This document shows, piece after piece, positions 46,067 through 56,114 of a DNA stretch of 64,000 nucleotides. The notes beneath the pieces are model-generated. The model ran no database searches and was not told where the DNA came from. It worked only from the letters and a program-made list of their open reading frames with translations. Numbering within the stretch: position 1 is the first letter of the stretch; each line of letters begins with the position of its first letter. The position numbers and the translations under genes were made by a program. This DNA comes from Vibrio ishigakensis (GTDB lineage Bacteria > Pseudomonadota > Gammaproteobacteria > Enterobacterales > Vibrionaceae), in contig NZ_AP024882.1 in the NCBI RefSeq assembly GCF_024347675.1, forward strand, positions 1,364,001 to 1,428,000, written 5' to 3'.

Positions 46067-47344
46067 ATGACTGATTCTTCTTTTGCAAAACTGGGTGTAG
46101 CGGAGCAATTCGTTACAACACTAACTAACCTGCATATTACCGAGCCAACTCCTGTACAACACGAAGCGATTCCATTTGTACTTGAAGGGCGAGACGTATT
46201 GGCGGCAGCGCAAACGGGCACGGGTAAAACCATTGCTTTTGGTTTGCCGATTTTGCAAAAGTTGAGTGAACAACCATCTAAGCCAGTAAACCCTCAAACA
46301 CCTTGCGAGATCCGCGCCTTGGTTTTGGTGCCTACGCGTGAGCTTGCTCAGCAAGTGTTTACAGCAATCACTCAATATGGGGAATCTACTGAGCTAAAGG
46401 TAGGCGTGGTATATGGCGGTACCAGCTTTGGTGTTCAGGCAGAAATGCTGACTAAGGGCTGTGATGTATTGATTGCCACACCGGGTCGCCTGCTGGATCA
46501 TCTGTTTAATAAGACGCTCCGTCTCGATACGGTTCAAACCCTAGTGCTCGATGAAGCTGACCGCATGCTAGATATGGGCTTTATGCCGGATATCAAACGC
46601 ATTATGAACAAGCTCAGCAAAGAAAAACAGACCCTGTTTTTCTCTGCAACCTTCAACAAGGGCATCAAGAATCTGGCTTACAAGATCTTGAATACGCCGG
46701 TTGAAGTTGAGGTATCACCTGCGAACTCTACAGCTGATAGTGTTGAGCAGATAGTGTATCCGGTGGATAAAAAGCGTAAGCGTGAGCTGCTCTCTTATCT
46801 TATCGGTTCTAAGAACTGGCAACAGGTTTTAGTGTTCTGCCGCACAAAAGAGGGGGCTGAGGCACTTTCTAAAGAACTGAAACTGGATGGTATCCAAGCC
46901 GTTTCAATGCACGGTGACAAGAGCCAAGGTGCTCGTACTCGTGCCCTTGAAGATTTCAAATCCGGTAAGGCCCGCGCCATGATTGCAACTGACGTTGCAG
47001 CTCGGGGTATCGACATTAAAGAGCTAGAACACGTAGTGAACTTCGATATGCCATTTAAGGCAGAAGATTATGTGCACCGCATTGGACGAAGTGGGCGAGC
47101 GGGTCATAAAGGTCATGCGGTTTCTTTGATGAGTCACGACGAAGAATATCTGCTTAAAGCTATTGAGCGATTGCTAGACAAGAAGCTTCCTCAAGAGTGG
47201 CTAGAAGGCTATGAGCCAAGCCCAATTGAGAACGTAATTGATGAACCTTCAGGTCGTCGCGGTCGAAGCCGTGCTTCTGAGAAGCGGAAGATGAAGGCTA
47301 AGCTGGGTATTCATAAGAATCGTGGTAAAGCGCACAGGAAATAA
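46067..47344 (+). CDS. DEAD-box RNA helicase, RhlE-like (second copy)
   Basis: A 425-residue helicase with the same core motifs as the protein encoded at 39899-41293: [49 protein letters not shown] and HRIGRSGRAG. Its basic tail is shorter (RRGRSRASEKRKMKAK). It is a paralogue five kilobases from the other rhlE-type gene and may have distinct RNA targets. It follows acpH on the same strand and ends in a terminator. Confidence 0.92.
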   Translation: MTDSSFAKLGVAEQFVTTLTNLHITEPTPVQHEAIPFVLEGRDVLAAAQTGTGKTIAFGLPILQKLSEQPSKPVNPQTPCEIRALVLVPTRELAQQVFTAITQYGESTELKVGVVYGGTSFGVQAEMLTKGCDVLIATPGRLLDHLFNKTLRLDTVQTLVLDEADRMLDMGFMPDIKRIMNKLSKEKQTLFFSATFNKGIKNLAYKILNTPVEVEVSPANSTADSVEQIVYPVDKKRKRELLSYLIGSKNWQQVLVFCRTKEGAEALSKELKLDGIQAVSMHGDKSQGARTRALEDFKSGKARAMIATDVAARGIDIKELEHVVNFDMPFKAEDYVHRIGRSGRAGHKGHAVSLMSHDEEYLLKAIERLLDKKLPQEWLEGYEPSPIENVIDEPSGRRGRSRASEKRKMKAKLGIHKNRGKAHRK

Positions 47345-47378
47345 CAAAAAACCTCGGATGTTCATTCCGAGGTTTTCT
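47345..47378. terminator. Bidirectional terminator
   Basis: AAAACCTCGGA/TCCGAGGTTTT inverted repeat at 47347-47376 with an eight-base loop. It serves the helicase on plus and the DUF805 gene on minus. Confidence 0.88.
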
Positions 47379-47380
47379 GT

Positions 47381-47731
47381 TTAGGTGGCTTTGGCACCAA
47401 AACGATTCTCGCCATCTGTGCCTTTAAAACAGCCCAGGTAAACCATCAGCGCTCCAGAACCCAGATAAGGAATAAGGTTGAGAATTACCCACCAACCTTT
47501 TTTATCTAGATCATGCAGGCGTTTTACCTGAATGGCTAGAGACCACCATAGCATCAAGATACTGATTACAAACACGGCTATGGTTCCACCTGTGGATGCG
47601 TTCGCTGGGTCGTGATTACTGAAATCACCGTGTAGGCCAAATCGCATAGCGAGTATCAGGATGATGTTGAATACCCACATAGACCAATAGACTCTGCGTG
47701 TGGTACGTCCCTTAAAAGAGAAAATGTTCAT
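47381..47731 (-). CDS. DUF805 membrane protein
   Basis: A 116-residue membrane protein with about three to four hydrophobic segments. The start MNIFSFKGRTTRRVYW and the later VKRLHDLDKKGWWVILNLIPYLG are typical of the DUF805 family. Function unknown. It lies alone between two terminators. Confidence 0.9.
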   Translation of the reverse strand: MNIFSFKGRTTRRVYWSMWVFNIILILAMRFGLHGDFSNHDPANASTGGTIAVFVISILMLWWSLAIQVKRLHDLDKKGWWVILNLIPYLGSGALMVYLGCFKGTDGENRFGAKAT

Positions 47732-47835
47732 AGATGAAACCGCTGATTTAGAATGCTTGAGAGGGCAGTTATAGCATTTTCGGTTTGCTGGATGGGGTGC
47801 TGAAGATAAGGTTTCAGTTACGCTAGATTAGAACC

Positions 47836-47867
47836 AAAAAAGGTCTAGCTGTAATGGCTAGACCTTT
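47836..47867 (-). terminator. Terminator of the nudix-ltaE unit
   Basis: AAAGGTCTAGC/GCTAGACCTTT with a seven-base loop; on the minus strand followed by TTTTTGG. About 30 bases past the ltaE stop. Confidence 0.85.
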
Positions 47868-47896
47868 AACAGATACTTGTAATGCTTAGTCTTTGT

Positions 47897-48901
47897 TTAA
47901 AGCAGTGCTTTTAATTTCTCAACAAACACATCAATATCTGATTCGCTGATGTCCTTGTGCGTTACAAATCGCACAGGATTGCTTGGCGACATCAAGATGC
48001 CATCTTTCTCAAGCTTCTTCGCGATATTATCAATATCTACAGTCTCATCCAGCTTAGCAAACACGATATTGGTTTGAATAAAATCTGGATTAACCGAGAA
48101 ACCAGGTAGCTCAGCGAGTGCAATAGCGAGTTTCTTCGCATTATCGTGATCCTCTTTCAGGCGTTTGGTTTGCTCTGTTAGCGCTAGCATGCCTGCCGCG
48201 CCTAAGACACCTGCTTGACGCATGGCACCACCCACCATCTTGCGTAGGCGGCGTGCTTTTTCAATGGTTTCTTTGTCGCCGAGAAGCAGTGAACCCACAG
48301 GAGCACAAAGACCTTTTGATAGACATATAGTCATGGTGTCGAAGTGTTTAGCAATCTCGGTAATATCTACATCCAACGCAACCGCTGCGTTATAAACACG
48401 AGCGCCGTCTAGGTGGAGTTTAAGACCGTGTTTGTTTACAAACTCTCGAGCCTCGGCAAGGTATTCAAGTGGAAGTACTTTGCCATTGATGGTGTTTTCA
48501 AGACTAAGAAGCTTAGTGCGAGCGAAGTGAAAATCGTCTGGCTTAATAGCCGCTTCAAGCTTTTTAAAGCAAAGCGTACCGTCAGGTTCGTTCATGATCG
48601 GTTGTGGTTGAATAGAGCCAAGAACCGCAGCACCGCCAGCCTCATAGCGATAGTTGTGTGCTTGTTGGCCGCATAGATATTCGTCACCGCGTTCGCAGTG
48701 AGCCATAAGACCAAGAAGGTTTGCCTGAGTGCCTGAAGAGGTAAATAGCGCCGCTTCAAAACCGTGCCGCTCTGCTGCCCAGTTTTCTAGTTTGTTGATG
48801 GTTGGGTCATCACCATAAACATCGTCACCGACAGGGGCATTTGCCATAGCGTCACGCATTTCTGGAGTGGGTAGGGTAACGGTGTCTGAACGAAAATCCA
48901 T
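47897..48901 (-). CDS. ltaE: Low-specificity L-threonine aldolase
   Basis: A 334-residue PLP enzyme cleaving L-threonine or L-allo-threonine to glycine and acetaldehyde. The N-terminus [19 protein letters not shown], the motif [10 protein letters not shown] and the PLP-lysine region [14 protein letters not shown] are diagnostic. ATG 48901 has AAGGAAG upstream and gives the family start; the longer frame to 48943 would overlap the Nudix gene and is rejected. It lies 26 bp downstream of the Nudix gene on the same strand, probably in one transcript. Confidence 0.94.
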   Translation of the reverse strand: MDFRSDTVTLPTPEMRDAMANAPVGDDVYGDDPTINKLENWAAERHGFEAALFTSSGTQANLLGLMAHCERGDEYLCGQQAHNYRYEAGGAAVLGSIQPQPIMNEPDGTLCFKKLEAAIKPDDFHFARTKLLSLENTINGKVLPLEYLAEAREFVNKHGLKLHLDGARVYNAAVALDVDITEIAKHFDTMTICLSKGLCAPVGSLLLGDKETIEKARRLRKMVGGAMRQAGVLGAAGMLALTEQTKRLKEDHDNAKKLAIALAELPGFSVNPDFIQTNIVFAKLDETVDIDNIAKKLEKDGILMSPSNPVRFVTHKDISESDIDVFVEKLKALL

Positions 48902-48927
48902 TTTACTTCCTTTGCTTTGTTCGTTTT

Positions 48928-49443
48928 TCACAGTTTGCCACACAACATGGCTTTTGAAACAGTGGCAATTGTCTTGGCGTCAGTAACACGCTCGTCTTGT
49001 ATCATTTTAAGAAGGTCCGCAACAGGAACTTTTTGAACCTCAATTACCTCATCTTCATCTTGGGTAAGGCTATTGCTTAGAGAGAGCTCTTCAGCAACGA
49101 ACAGATATTGAACTTCGTTGCAAAAACCTGCCATAGGAGTCAGTTTTCCTAGGCTGTGCCATCTCTTCGCTCGATAGCCCGTTTCCTCTTCAAGCTCACG
49201 TTTCGCTGCGGGAAGTGGATTCTCGCTTGGCTCTAACGTGCCCGCTGGAATTTCTAGTAGCCACTCTTTTAATGACGGGCGATACTGGTTAAGTAGCAGA
49301 ATTGTTTTATCGTCAAGCTTGGCCAATATAACTACGGCGCCGGGGTGATCGACTGAAGTGTGAGCAGTTGACACATTATTGGGTAAAGTGAGGGTTTCCT
49401 CGGTTAGGGCGAGGTTTTTCCATTTATGGATAATTTTGCGCAT
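48928..49443 (-). CDS. Nudix hydrolase, ADP-ribose pyrophosphatase-like
   Basis: A 171-residue protein with a complete Nudix box: [23 protein letters not shown] (G-x5-E-x7-R-E-x2-E-E-x-G-hydrophobic pattern). The upstream segment [10 protein letters not shown] is that of the ADP-ribose/sugar-nucleotide pyrophosphatase branch. It would hydrolyse ADP-ribose or a related nucleoside diphosphate derivative. First gene of a two-gene unit with ltaE; divergent from ravA with a 276-bp gap. Confidence 0.88.
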   Translation of the reverse strand: MRKIIHKWKNLALTEETLTLPNNVSTAHTSVDHPGAVVILAKLDDKTILLLNQYRPSLKEWLLEIPAGTLEPSENPLPAAKRELEEETGYRAKRWHSLGKLTPMAGFCNEVQYLFVAEELSLSNSLTQDEDEVIEVQKVPVADLLKMIQDERVTDAKTIATVSKAMLCGKL

Positions 49444-49719
49444 AAAATCCGGTCGAGAAAGGGAATTATTGTAGAGATTATATGTCTTAGATCACGCTTT
49501 TGCTCTTGACTATAATCAACAGGTAATCGCACAAACTAAAGCATTGATCTCTATTGTTAAATCCCATTTATGGAATCTAAGTTTACGCTGTGATCAATCT
49601 CTCGTTAACTTGGTATACAGCGGTTAGTTAAATGAAATCGAGTTCATTTGTAGTTTTCTGTTGTAACATGTTGTTAACTTGGATATAAATTTAAGTAACA
49701 TATCAAATGGAGTGTAGTA

Positions 49720-51384
49720 ATGATGCAGCCTAGTCGCGTTTCACATGCAGAGCGCGCCCTGCGTTCTGAGCGGATCGATAAACTCGTAAAATATTTATCC
49801 GACGGCGTATATGAACGTGAACACACCATCAAACTCTGTCTACTCGCAGCACTTTCTGGTGAAAGTGTCTTTCTTCTCGGCCCTCCAGGCATCGCAAAAA
49901 GTTTGATTGCAAAGCGTCTAATTAACGCGTTTGAGAGCAGCACCTATTTCGAATATCTGATGACTCGATTTTCTACACCTGAAGAGGTGTTTGGTCCGCT
50001 AAGCATTCAAGAGCTGAAAGATAACGGCCGCTATGTGCGTCTTACTGATGGCTATCTACCCAAGGCGAATGTGGTTTTCCTCGATGAGATCTGGAAAGCA
50101 GGTCCAGCAATTCTGAACACTCTTCTTACGGTCGTTAATGAAAAGACCTTTAAAAACGGCAACGACATCGAAAAGGTGCCTATGCGCCTATTGATCTCCG
50201 CTTCTAATGAACTGCCGGATGAAGACAGCGGTCTTGAGGCGCTTTATGACCGTATGCTGGTTCGCATCTTTGTTAACCGTATCCAAGATAAGCGCAATTT
50301 CTTCAGCATGCTTACTGTTGGCACCACTCAAGAGGCGGAAGTGCCTGATGACCTTAAGATCTCCAATCAGGAATACTCTGAATGGCTGAGCGAGCTTGAC
50401 CAGTTACCTTTGAGTGAAGAACTGTTCGACAAACTTTATCTACTGAAAAGTATGCTTGAGGAGCGTCATCAAGAGTCTGAAACTACACTTAAGGCGGATG
50501 ACTTGTATGTCTCTGACCGTCGTTGGAAGAAGGCGGTAAAACTTCTTAAGGCCAGTGCCTTCTTTAATGGACGTCAGAAGATCAATGCCCTTGATCTTAT
50601 CCTTATCCAAGACTGCCTATGGAACAGCCCTGAATCTCGAGTGATAGTGCGCGAGGTAATGCGTGACTTTGCACTGAACCATGCGTTTGGACAGAGCGAT
50701 ATTCTACATGTTATCGAGAGCAGTAAACGCACCCTAGAAGATGTGCAGTCTGAGATTGAAGTACAGAACAGTCTTCAAGTCGCTCATGAGGCCGCTGGTG
50801 GCTTGCTTCGCAAAGAGGGTTTTAAGCTGAATCTTGATGACTGGCGCGTGCACAAGGTTGGTCCAACCGGAAACTTAGTTAAGTTGGTTCTGTTGCAGAG
50901 TAACCTCTCGGTGTCAGAACATGAGAAAGGCGATTCACGTTGGGTTTATGTTCCACACAACGACCTAGTGAAAGTGGTTTCTCAGGGCGGTGGTGATGTT
51001 TATGGCTACGTAAACCAAAATACCAATATGGTTTCTCTAAAGCTTGCGTTGGATGCAGATGACAACCTAGTGATTAAAGACATCGCGAATCGCTCCGTGC
51101 TAGTGGGTCTTGTTACCAACAAGGGCCTAGATGTAGAGACCCATCAGAAATGGCACGGGCTGGCGAAAAATGCGGTGGATGAACTCGAGAAAGCAGAGCT
51201 TACCCTTACTAAGGTGCGCTCAGATTTTCATGGCGCACTGCCACACAACTTTATCGAACCTGAACTTCCAACTGCGATGGAGTCCGGACTTCAAAACCTG
51301 GCTGATTCTTTGGTTGCGGCTCAAAGCCAATCTAAGAAACTGGCTCAACGTATTGGCTTTATGGCCGATTACTATTCTGAATAA
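49720..51384 (+). CDS. ravA: MoxR-type AAA ATPase RavA
   Basis: A 554-residue MoxR AAA+ ATPase: Walker A LLGPPGIAKS near residue 60, MTRFSTPEEVFGPLS, Walker B VVFLDEIWKAGPAIL, then the ISASNELPDEDSG sensor region. The C-terminal about 250 residues correspond to the RavA discoidin/triple-helical extensions. RavA acts with ViaA as a chaperone-like complex linked to respiratory complexes and acid stress. Tandem ATGs at 49720 and 49723 follow a GGAG site; viaA starts ten bases downstream. Confidence 0.93.
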   Translation: MMQPSRVSHAERALRSERIDKLVKYLSDGVYEREHTIKLCLLAALSGESVFLLGPPGIAKSLIAKRLINAFESSTYFEYLMTRFSTPEEVFGPLSIQELKDNGRYVRLTDGYLPKANVVFLDEIWKAGPAILNTLLTVVNEKTFKNGNDIEKVPMRLLISASNELPDEDSGLEALYDRMLVRIFVNRIQDKRNFFSMLTVGTTQEAEVPDDLKISNQEYSEWLSELDQLPLSEELFDKLYLLKSMLEERHQESETTLKADDLYVSDRRWKKAVKLLKASAFFNGRQKINALDLILIQDCLWNSPESRVIVREVMRDFALNHAFGQSDILHVIESSKRTLEDVQSEIEVQNSLQVAHEAAGGLLRKEGFKLNLDDWRVHKVGPTGNLVKLVLLQSNLSVSEHEKGDSRWVYVPHNDLVKVVSQGGGDVYGYVNQNTNMVSLKLALDADDNLVIKDIANRSVLVGLVTNKGLDVETHQKWHGLAKNAVDELEKAELTLTKVRSDFHGALPHNFIEPELPTAMESGLQNLADSLVAAQSQSKKLAQRIGFMADYYSE

Positions 51385-51394
51385 GGTGTTATAA

Positions 51395-52840
51395 ATGCTC
51401 GGTGTAGACGCCCTTAACTTAGCGATATCGGTAGCAGACTCAGGCATGGTTGAGAGTGCGGTGAACGATCTTATTGGTCGTAGCCAGGTGCTCATGGCTT
51501 CAGAAAAGCCGGGTATGCAGGCGTCGATGAAGAACCACGTTTTTAAGTGGCGTAAAACGGTGAAAAGACGCATTACTAAGGTGTGCGAGACCGAGCAGAT
51601 CCAAGAAGAGTTGGCGCTGTATCAAGAGGTGATTCACTGGGATGAAGCCCAGTTCGATCAGGACATCAACTCAATCGTTAAGAAGCTTGAGAAGAAGAGT
51701 AATTTCTATTTTCAGGGTAAAAAACTTTTGGATAGACAGAAAAAGACACCAAACCCTATGTTTGCGCACTTCTTCTGTGATCAGTGGTATCAGTCCCTTT
51801 ATAACGCCATCAAACAACTTCAGCTTAATGAGTTAGAGCAGGATAAGCAGAAGTTCCTCGATGACCTATACAATCGCATGGAAAACATGAAGAACATGCG
51901 TCAGTTGGGTGGAGAGGGCGATGAAGCGCAATTAGGGCGCCTATGGGATATGGCGGCGGCCAAGTTGTCTCGAACCGATGTTAAAACCATGGCGACCTAT
52001 GCCAAGTTTTTACGAAAGCACAGTGGTCTTAAAGAGATAGCCAATGAACTGGGTCGTATGGCGAATCAAGTGGACGATCCGGATCTTCAGATCACACCGG
52101 CTGCCGATTTTGAGGTAGTGGAAGAGCACTCTGACGAGGCCACGGATGATATCGTGGGCATCCACGAGAGCGATGATCTTAGCAAGATGCTACCCAATGA
52201 AACTATGTTTCTTGCCTATCCGGAGCTTGAGGTTATTTTCTACAAGCACCTAGTCGATAAGCGGTTGATGAACTATCGCACCTCGGGTAAGGCACGCACC
52301 CTACGTAAGATAAATGCGCAAACTCCTGCCCATAGCGATGTAGAAGTCGAGAAAGGTCCGTTTATTGTCTGTGTGGATGCTTCTGGTTCCATGAGTGGCT
52401 TTCCAGAGCAGTGCGCTAAGGCTATCGCGTATGCTCTGATGCAGATTGCAATGGCTGAAAAACGTGACTGCTATGTAATCTTGTTTTCTACAGAGCAGAT
52501 CACCTATGAACTAACCAAGAAGGATGGATTGAGAGAGGCGAGTGATTTCTTGTCCTATACCTTCCACGGCGGTACAGACTTTGAGCCCGTGCTTGAGACC
52601 TGTATTGAACTCATGCACAGCGACAAATACCGCAACGCCGACATGGTTGTGCTGTCAGACTTCATAGCACCTAAGCAGTCCGATGAGATGATAGCTAAGG
52701 TAGAAGACCTGAAAGCGAAACACAATCGCTTCCATGCGGTGAGCCTTTCAAAATATGGTAACCCTGATCTTCTTGAGATCTTCAGTCACAACTGGAGTTA
52801 TCACCCTGGTTTAGTCGGGCGTTTTGTCCGTAAATTCTAA
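51395..52840 (+). CDS. viaA: VWA-domain protein ViaA
   Basis: A 481-residue partner of RavA with a helical N-terminal region (about 1-300) and a C-terminal von Willebrand A domain. The MIDAS motif is visible as VCVDASGSMSG near residue 328, with VVLSDF later. AAGG precedes ATG 51395. Ends in RFVRKF, as expected for ViaA. A terminator follows. Confidence 0.93.
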   Translation: MLGVDALNLAISVADSGMVESAVNDLIGRSQVLMASEKPGMQASMKNHVFKWRKTVKRRITKVCETEQIQEELALYQEVIHWDEAQFDQDINSIVKKLEKKSNFYFQGKKLLDRQKKTPNPMFAHFFCDQWYQSLYNAIKQLQLNELEQDKQKFLDDLYNRMENMKNMRQLGGEGDEAQLGRLWDMAAAKLSRTDVKTMATYAKFLRKHSGLKEIANELGRMANQVDDPDLQITPAADFEVVEEHSDEATDDIVGIHESDDLSKMLPNETMFLAYPELEVIFYKHLVDKRLMNYRTSGKARTLRKINAQTPAHSDVEVEKGPFIVCVDASGSMSGFPEQCAKAIAYALMQIAMAEKRDCYVILFSTEQITYELTKKDGLREASDFLSYTFHGGTDFEPVLETCIELMHSDKYRNADMVVLSDFIAPKQSDEMIAKVEDLKAKHNRFHAVSLSKYGNPDLLEIFSHNWSYHPGLVGRFVRKF

Positions 52841-52844
52841 TTTT

Positions 52845-52874
52845 AAGCCCTGAGTAATTGCTCGGGTCTTTTCT
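52845..52874 (+). terminator. Terminator of ravA-viaA
   Basis: Imperfect ten-pair stem (AAGCCCTGAG with CTCGGGTCTT; one mismatch, one G-U) followed by TTTTCTT. Confidence 0.6.
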
Positions 52875-52948
52875 TATCAGCCGTTTTTGTTGCCTTAACA
52901 TTTAGTTAGTTTATAGTATCGTGTACCAAAAAATATTTGTGATTCGAA

Positions 52949-53365
52949 ATGACAATAATAAAAGGTCTGCTGATTTGCTTGCTGGGACTTGGAGCCATGT
53001 TGTTTGGCGCTAAATCTGTGGTATATAACTCTACTTTGATGGCGTTTGGTCACCAAACCTTAGGCAAGATCGTTTCTTTTGACGAACTCCATTCTGAGGG
53101 AAAGCGGCTGTATAGCGCTGAAGCTGAGTTTGAGATTGCGGGTAAGACCTTTAAAACCACACCCGAAAACTACGTGTTGAAACGTCGCTTTCGCACCCAC
53201 GATTATGTTCTGGTGACCTATCTACCACACGACCCTAATTATTCAAAGATCAGCAGTGATATTAGAGTTGGCAATGTCGCTTATCTCCCGATGGGAGTGG
53301 GGGCTTTAGCCATGTTGTTTGGAGTAGGGCTCGCGACAGGACGGGTTAAGAGAGTGGATGGGTAG
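52949..53365 (+). CDS. DUF3592-type membrane protein
   Basis: A 138-residue protein with a hydrophobic N-terminal segment (LLICLLGLGAMLFGAKSV) and another near the C-terminus (MGVGALAMLFGVGLAT), with a soluble beta-rich middle of about 70 residues (EAEFEIAGKTFKTTPENY; VLVTYLPHDPNYSKI). The VTYLPHDP motif and layout match DUF3592. Function unknown. It is followed by a bidirectional terminator. Confidence 0.75.
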   Translation: MTIIKGLLICLLGLGAMLFGAKSVVYNSTLMAFGHQTLGKIVSFDELHSEGKRLYSAEAEFEIAGKTFKTTPENYVLKRRFRTHDYVLVTYLPHDPNYSKISSDIRVGNVAYLPMGVGALAMLFGVGLATGRVKRVDG

Positions 53366-53380
53366 ATAATTCGTACACTG

Positions 53381-53410
53381 CGAAACGGCGCCATATTGGC
53401 GCCGTTTTGC
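53381..53410. terminator. Bidirectional terminator
   Basis: AAACGGCGCCA/TGGCGCCGTTT inverted repeat at 53383-53407 with a three-base loop and T-rich 3' side, between the DUF3592 gene and the lipoprotein gene. Confidence 0.85.
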
Positions 53411-53434
53411 TTATAACCTAAGTAAAAGCTTAAT

Positions 53435-53920
53435 TTAGTAGTAGAAGCTTGGGTCATCGGCAGTGATCAGTTTTTGTAGCGGTTCACTGCCATCGAAGAA
53501 CCATACCTCAGCTAGGAGAACTTGATTCTGTGATGGAAAGGTCAGCTCCATGCTTGCTTTGCCGTCTGCCAGTGGCGTACCAGAAACGCGGTGACGGTAG
53601 TCAGGTTTGAACTCACCTCCTTGCTCATCAAATTCTGAATAGATGGACAAATATGCTTTGTCAGAGGTCAGGGCGCTGATGTCTACATCTACAGTCAGTT
53701 GCTCTGTCGGGTCGTAATTAAAGTCATCCGGTACAACCAGTTCTGATGTCTTGCGGGTTTCAGCATTTTCTTGTGTTGGCGTGGTTACTTCCGCAGTTTC
53801 AGTTACTGTTGGGGTGGATGAAGAGCTACCTCCGTCCGAATTGCTAGAGCCACCTGAGCCACCGCCACATGCTGTTAGTACGCCAAGAGAGATAAATGAT
53901 AGTGCGATATGTGATTTCAT
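53435..53920 (-). CDS. Gly/Ser-rich lipoprotein linked to the LruC-domain gene
   Basis: A 161-residue lipoprotein: leader MKSHIALSFISLGVLTAC with Cys18 as lipidation site, then a flexible Gly/Ser linker (GGGSGGSSNSDGGSSSS) and a compact acidic, beta-rich domain (LTVDVDISALTSDKAYLSIYSEF; LAEVWFFDGSEPLQKLI). ATG 53920 has AAGGAA eight bases upstream; a TTG at 53938 is rejected. Its ribosome-binding site lies 18 bases from the stop of the LruC-domain gene, so both are one transcript. It could anchor or retain the LruC protein at the cell surface, which is inference. Confidence 0.8.
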   Translation of the reverse strand: MKSHIALSFISLGVLTACGGGSGGSSNSDGGSSSSTPTVTETAEVTTPTQENAETRKTSELVVPDDFNYDPTEQLTVDVDISALTSDKAYLSIYSEFDEQGGEFKPDYRHRVSGTPLADGKASMELTFPSQNQVLLAEVWFFDGSEPLQKLITADDPSFYY

Positions 53921-53938
53921 AACTAAATTCCTTTTCAA

Positions 53939-56068
53939 TTATTGATAGATTTTTGAAGCTCTGCCGCGGTTGAATTTGTGCCAAGTTTTCTTGCGCTCAC
54001 CACCTGATTCAGCGAACTCAGCAAACTCTGGGTAGGTTTGAACTAGGTCTTCACGCTCCACTGGCCATTTCCATTCTTCAACAATCAGTAGTGCCCAAGG
54101 AAGGTTGTTAGAGGTCTTGAAGTAGCGTCCTTGAGACGGGTCACTGGTATCGACACCTAGCTGCCATAGCGCTTCTTGATTAAATTTCTCCGTTGGTGCG
54201 GTATCCGCTAGATGAACCTCCCACTGACGACCTGGGTGGTACGGCAGACCTTCACCGTGGTAGTAACCTGGGGTCGCGAAGATAAATGGGTCGTACGGCG
54301 CAGCCATAGTGTTATTTACTTCTGTGGTTCGAGCAAACGAGATGTGTAAGTCAAACGCGAACTTCTCGTTTTCTTTACAGTCCATACGTGTGCGATAAAA
54401 GCGACAGTCACTGGCATGTTTATCTAACAGGTCATTAGCTACGATAAAGATTGCCTCGTTAGCGTCGAGCTCTAAGCCAGAATCTACTTGTAAATCTCCA
54501 TTGTGGTACTGGCGAGTAAGTGTGGTATCGATGTCAGCGCTTAAGATGCCCGGTAGGCGCACTGCAAAACCGTTGTGATAATCGGCGCCAACAGCGGCTA
54601 GTCGTCCTTGAACTCGTGATTTGACCACCTCGCCGTCACGCAGTATCTCTGTAATGCGGTAGTGCATGACCACATCATTCATGTCGTAATCTGCGGTATA
54701 TGGCCAGTTATCTTCATAGGCCAAGGTTGCATAGCCTTGTTCACTTGGGAAGTAACGTACACTGATACCCTCACCGGTCACATTGATTGTATAATCTTCT
54801 ACTTCACCAGAGGTAGCGCCACCAAAATAGTCCAGTCCAGTTTGCTGACTAAAGCGGAATCGAGCCCAGGTACTGCCGATTGCTGCGTTAGCTGGCACAG
54901 TAAAGTAGAGTGGATTGTTTCCTTGGTCTAACTCTGCGTCCTGGAACACATGTTCGCCTTCATCATCAAAGTCACCGTCTTGGTTCCAATCAAACCATGC
55001 TGACAAATAGCCGGAGGTTGAAGCTTGCAGGTTAACAAGTGAATCTAGGCCTGGTTCAATAGCGGTAACAAAACCAACGCCATCTTCATCATTTAGGCCT
55101 GTAGAGTTATCGCTAAGTGGGGTAACCATACCGTCCTGCTCTCCATCGGGGGCGGTACCTAGGTAGGTCATGCCGTCGATAGCGTGGCGAGGACCGTTGC
55201 TCGCAAGGGTAGTGAAGTAGGAATCTGGCGCGTCACCAAAGTCGATATTAGAGTCTTCATCAATCAGAGGTGCGTTAGCACAGCGAGCGCCGTCGTTTTG
55301 AGAAGAAGAAGGACCATCAGCAAACTTCACCGCTGGAACATCTCCCTCAGCAATTTTTGCTGGGTCTGAAAGGTCGATACGATAGATAGCACCGTCTTGG
55401 TTTCGTGCAACATAGTAATAGCCGTTTACATCGAAATAGCCTGCGCCAAAGGTACCGGTTTCTCCGGTATCACCAATAGCGGTTGCAGCGCCGGTATTTG
55501 GGTCGAACTCGTACAAGACGCCGGAGTTGTTGTCTACGCCATACAGTTTTTCTGTATCCGGGTGGAAGGCAAAATCGGTCAGGTTAACGGTTGCTGTATC
55601 GGAGATCATAACCACGTCTAGCACAGCATTTGGGTCGTTATCCAGTGGTGTTAGGTCGATTTTATACATGCCTTTACCTTTGCGGTATAGGTAGTAGTGG
55701 CTGTTAAACACATCACCAACATAAAAGGTATAGCCCGTTGGCAGGTTAGAGGTATTAACGATCTCCGCTTGGAAATCCTCACCTAGACGAACGATCTGCT
55801 TGTTGCTGGTGTCGTAACCGTAGATGTAGCGACCATTAAAGTCGAAGCCTACGCCGTTTATGTTGGCATCCAAACCTGTATCGCCTTGTAGCAACTGGTT
55901 CTGACCGGTCACTAGGTTTACACCATAGACCTGTACAGGGTTTGCTTGAAATAGGTATGCCTTACTTGGACAGGTGTTAAATGGGGCGGCCTGAGTGCTA
56001 GGCAAAAATGAGGCTGCTCCTAACACCAGTGCTCCTTGGCATACCTTTGAGATAATGGTTTTGTTCAT
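53939..56068 (-). CDS. Secreted GEVED/LruC-domain protein, candidate matrix protein
   Basis: A 709-residue secreted protein. Signal peptide (1-27, ending STQA); a beta-propeller-like region with YxxD-rich repeats, about 30-265 (IYGYDTSNKQIVRL, LYGVDNNSGVLYEFDPNTG); a GEVED domain, about 273-430 (DFGDAPDSYFTT; AWFDWNQDGDFDDEGE, a calcium-loop-like DxDxDG stretch; ATSGEVEDYTINV); and a C-terminal LruC domain, about 440-709 (ENWPYTADYDMNDVVMHYRI; GADYHNGFAVRLPG). GEVED and LruC domains occur in secreted or surface proteins; no enzyme function is known. It follows the syp-like operon terminator and has a sigma-54-like promoter of its own. Adjacency and shared promoter type suggest a matrix or polysaccharide-associated role. 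Confidence 0.88.
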   Translation of the reverse strand: MNKTIISKVCQGALVLGAASFLPSTQAAPFNTCPSKAYLFQANPVQVYGVNLVTGQNQLLQGDTGLDANINGVGFDFNGRYIYGYDTSNKQIVRLGEDFQAEIVNTSNLPTGYTFYVGDVFNSHYYLYRKGKGMYKIDLTPLDNDPNAVLDVVMISDTATVNLTDFAFHPDTEKLYGVDNNSGVLYEFDPNTGAATAIGDTGETGTFGAGYFDVNGYYYVARNQDGAIYRIDLSDPAKIAEGDVPAVKFADGPSSSQNDGARCANAPLIDEDSNIDFGDAPDSYFTTLASNGPRHAIDGMTYLGTAPDGEQDGMVTPLSDNSTGLNDEDGVGFVTAIEPGLDSLVNLQASTSGYLSAWFDWNQDGDFDDEGEHVFQDAELDQGNNPLYFTVPANAAIGSTWARFRFSQQTGLDYFGGATSGEVEDYTINVTGEGISVRYFPSEQGYATLAYEDNWPYTADYDMNDVVMHYRITEILRDGEVVKSRVQGRLAAVGADYHNGFAVRLPGILSADIDTTLTRQYHNGDLQVDSGLELDANEAIFIVANDLLDKHASDCRFYRTRMDCKENEKFAFDLHISFARTTEVNNTMAAPYDPFIFATPGYYHGEGLPYHPGRQWEVHLADTAPTEKFNQEALWQLGVDTSDPSQGRYFKTSNNLPWALLIVEEWKWPVEREDLVQTYPEFAEFAESGGERKKTWHKFNRGRASKIYQ

Positions 56069-56114
56069 CTTGATGTCCCTATCATGGTTGTTACTTGTTG
56101 TTCACTGATAAGGT

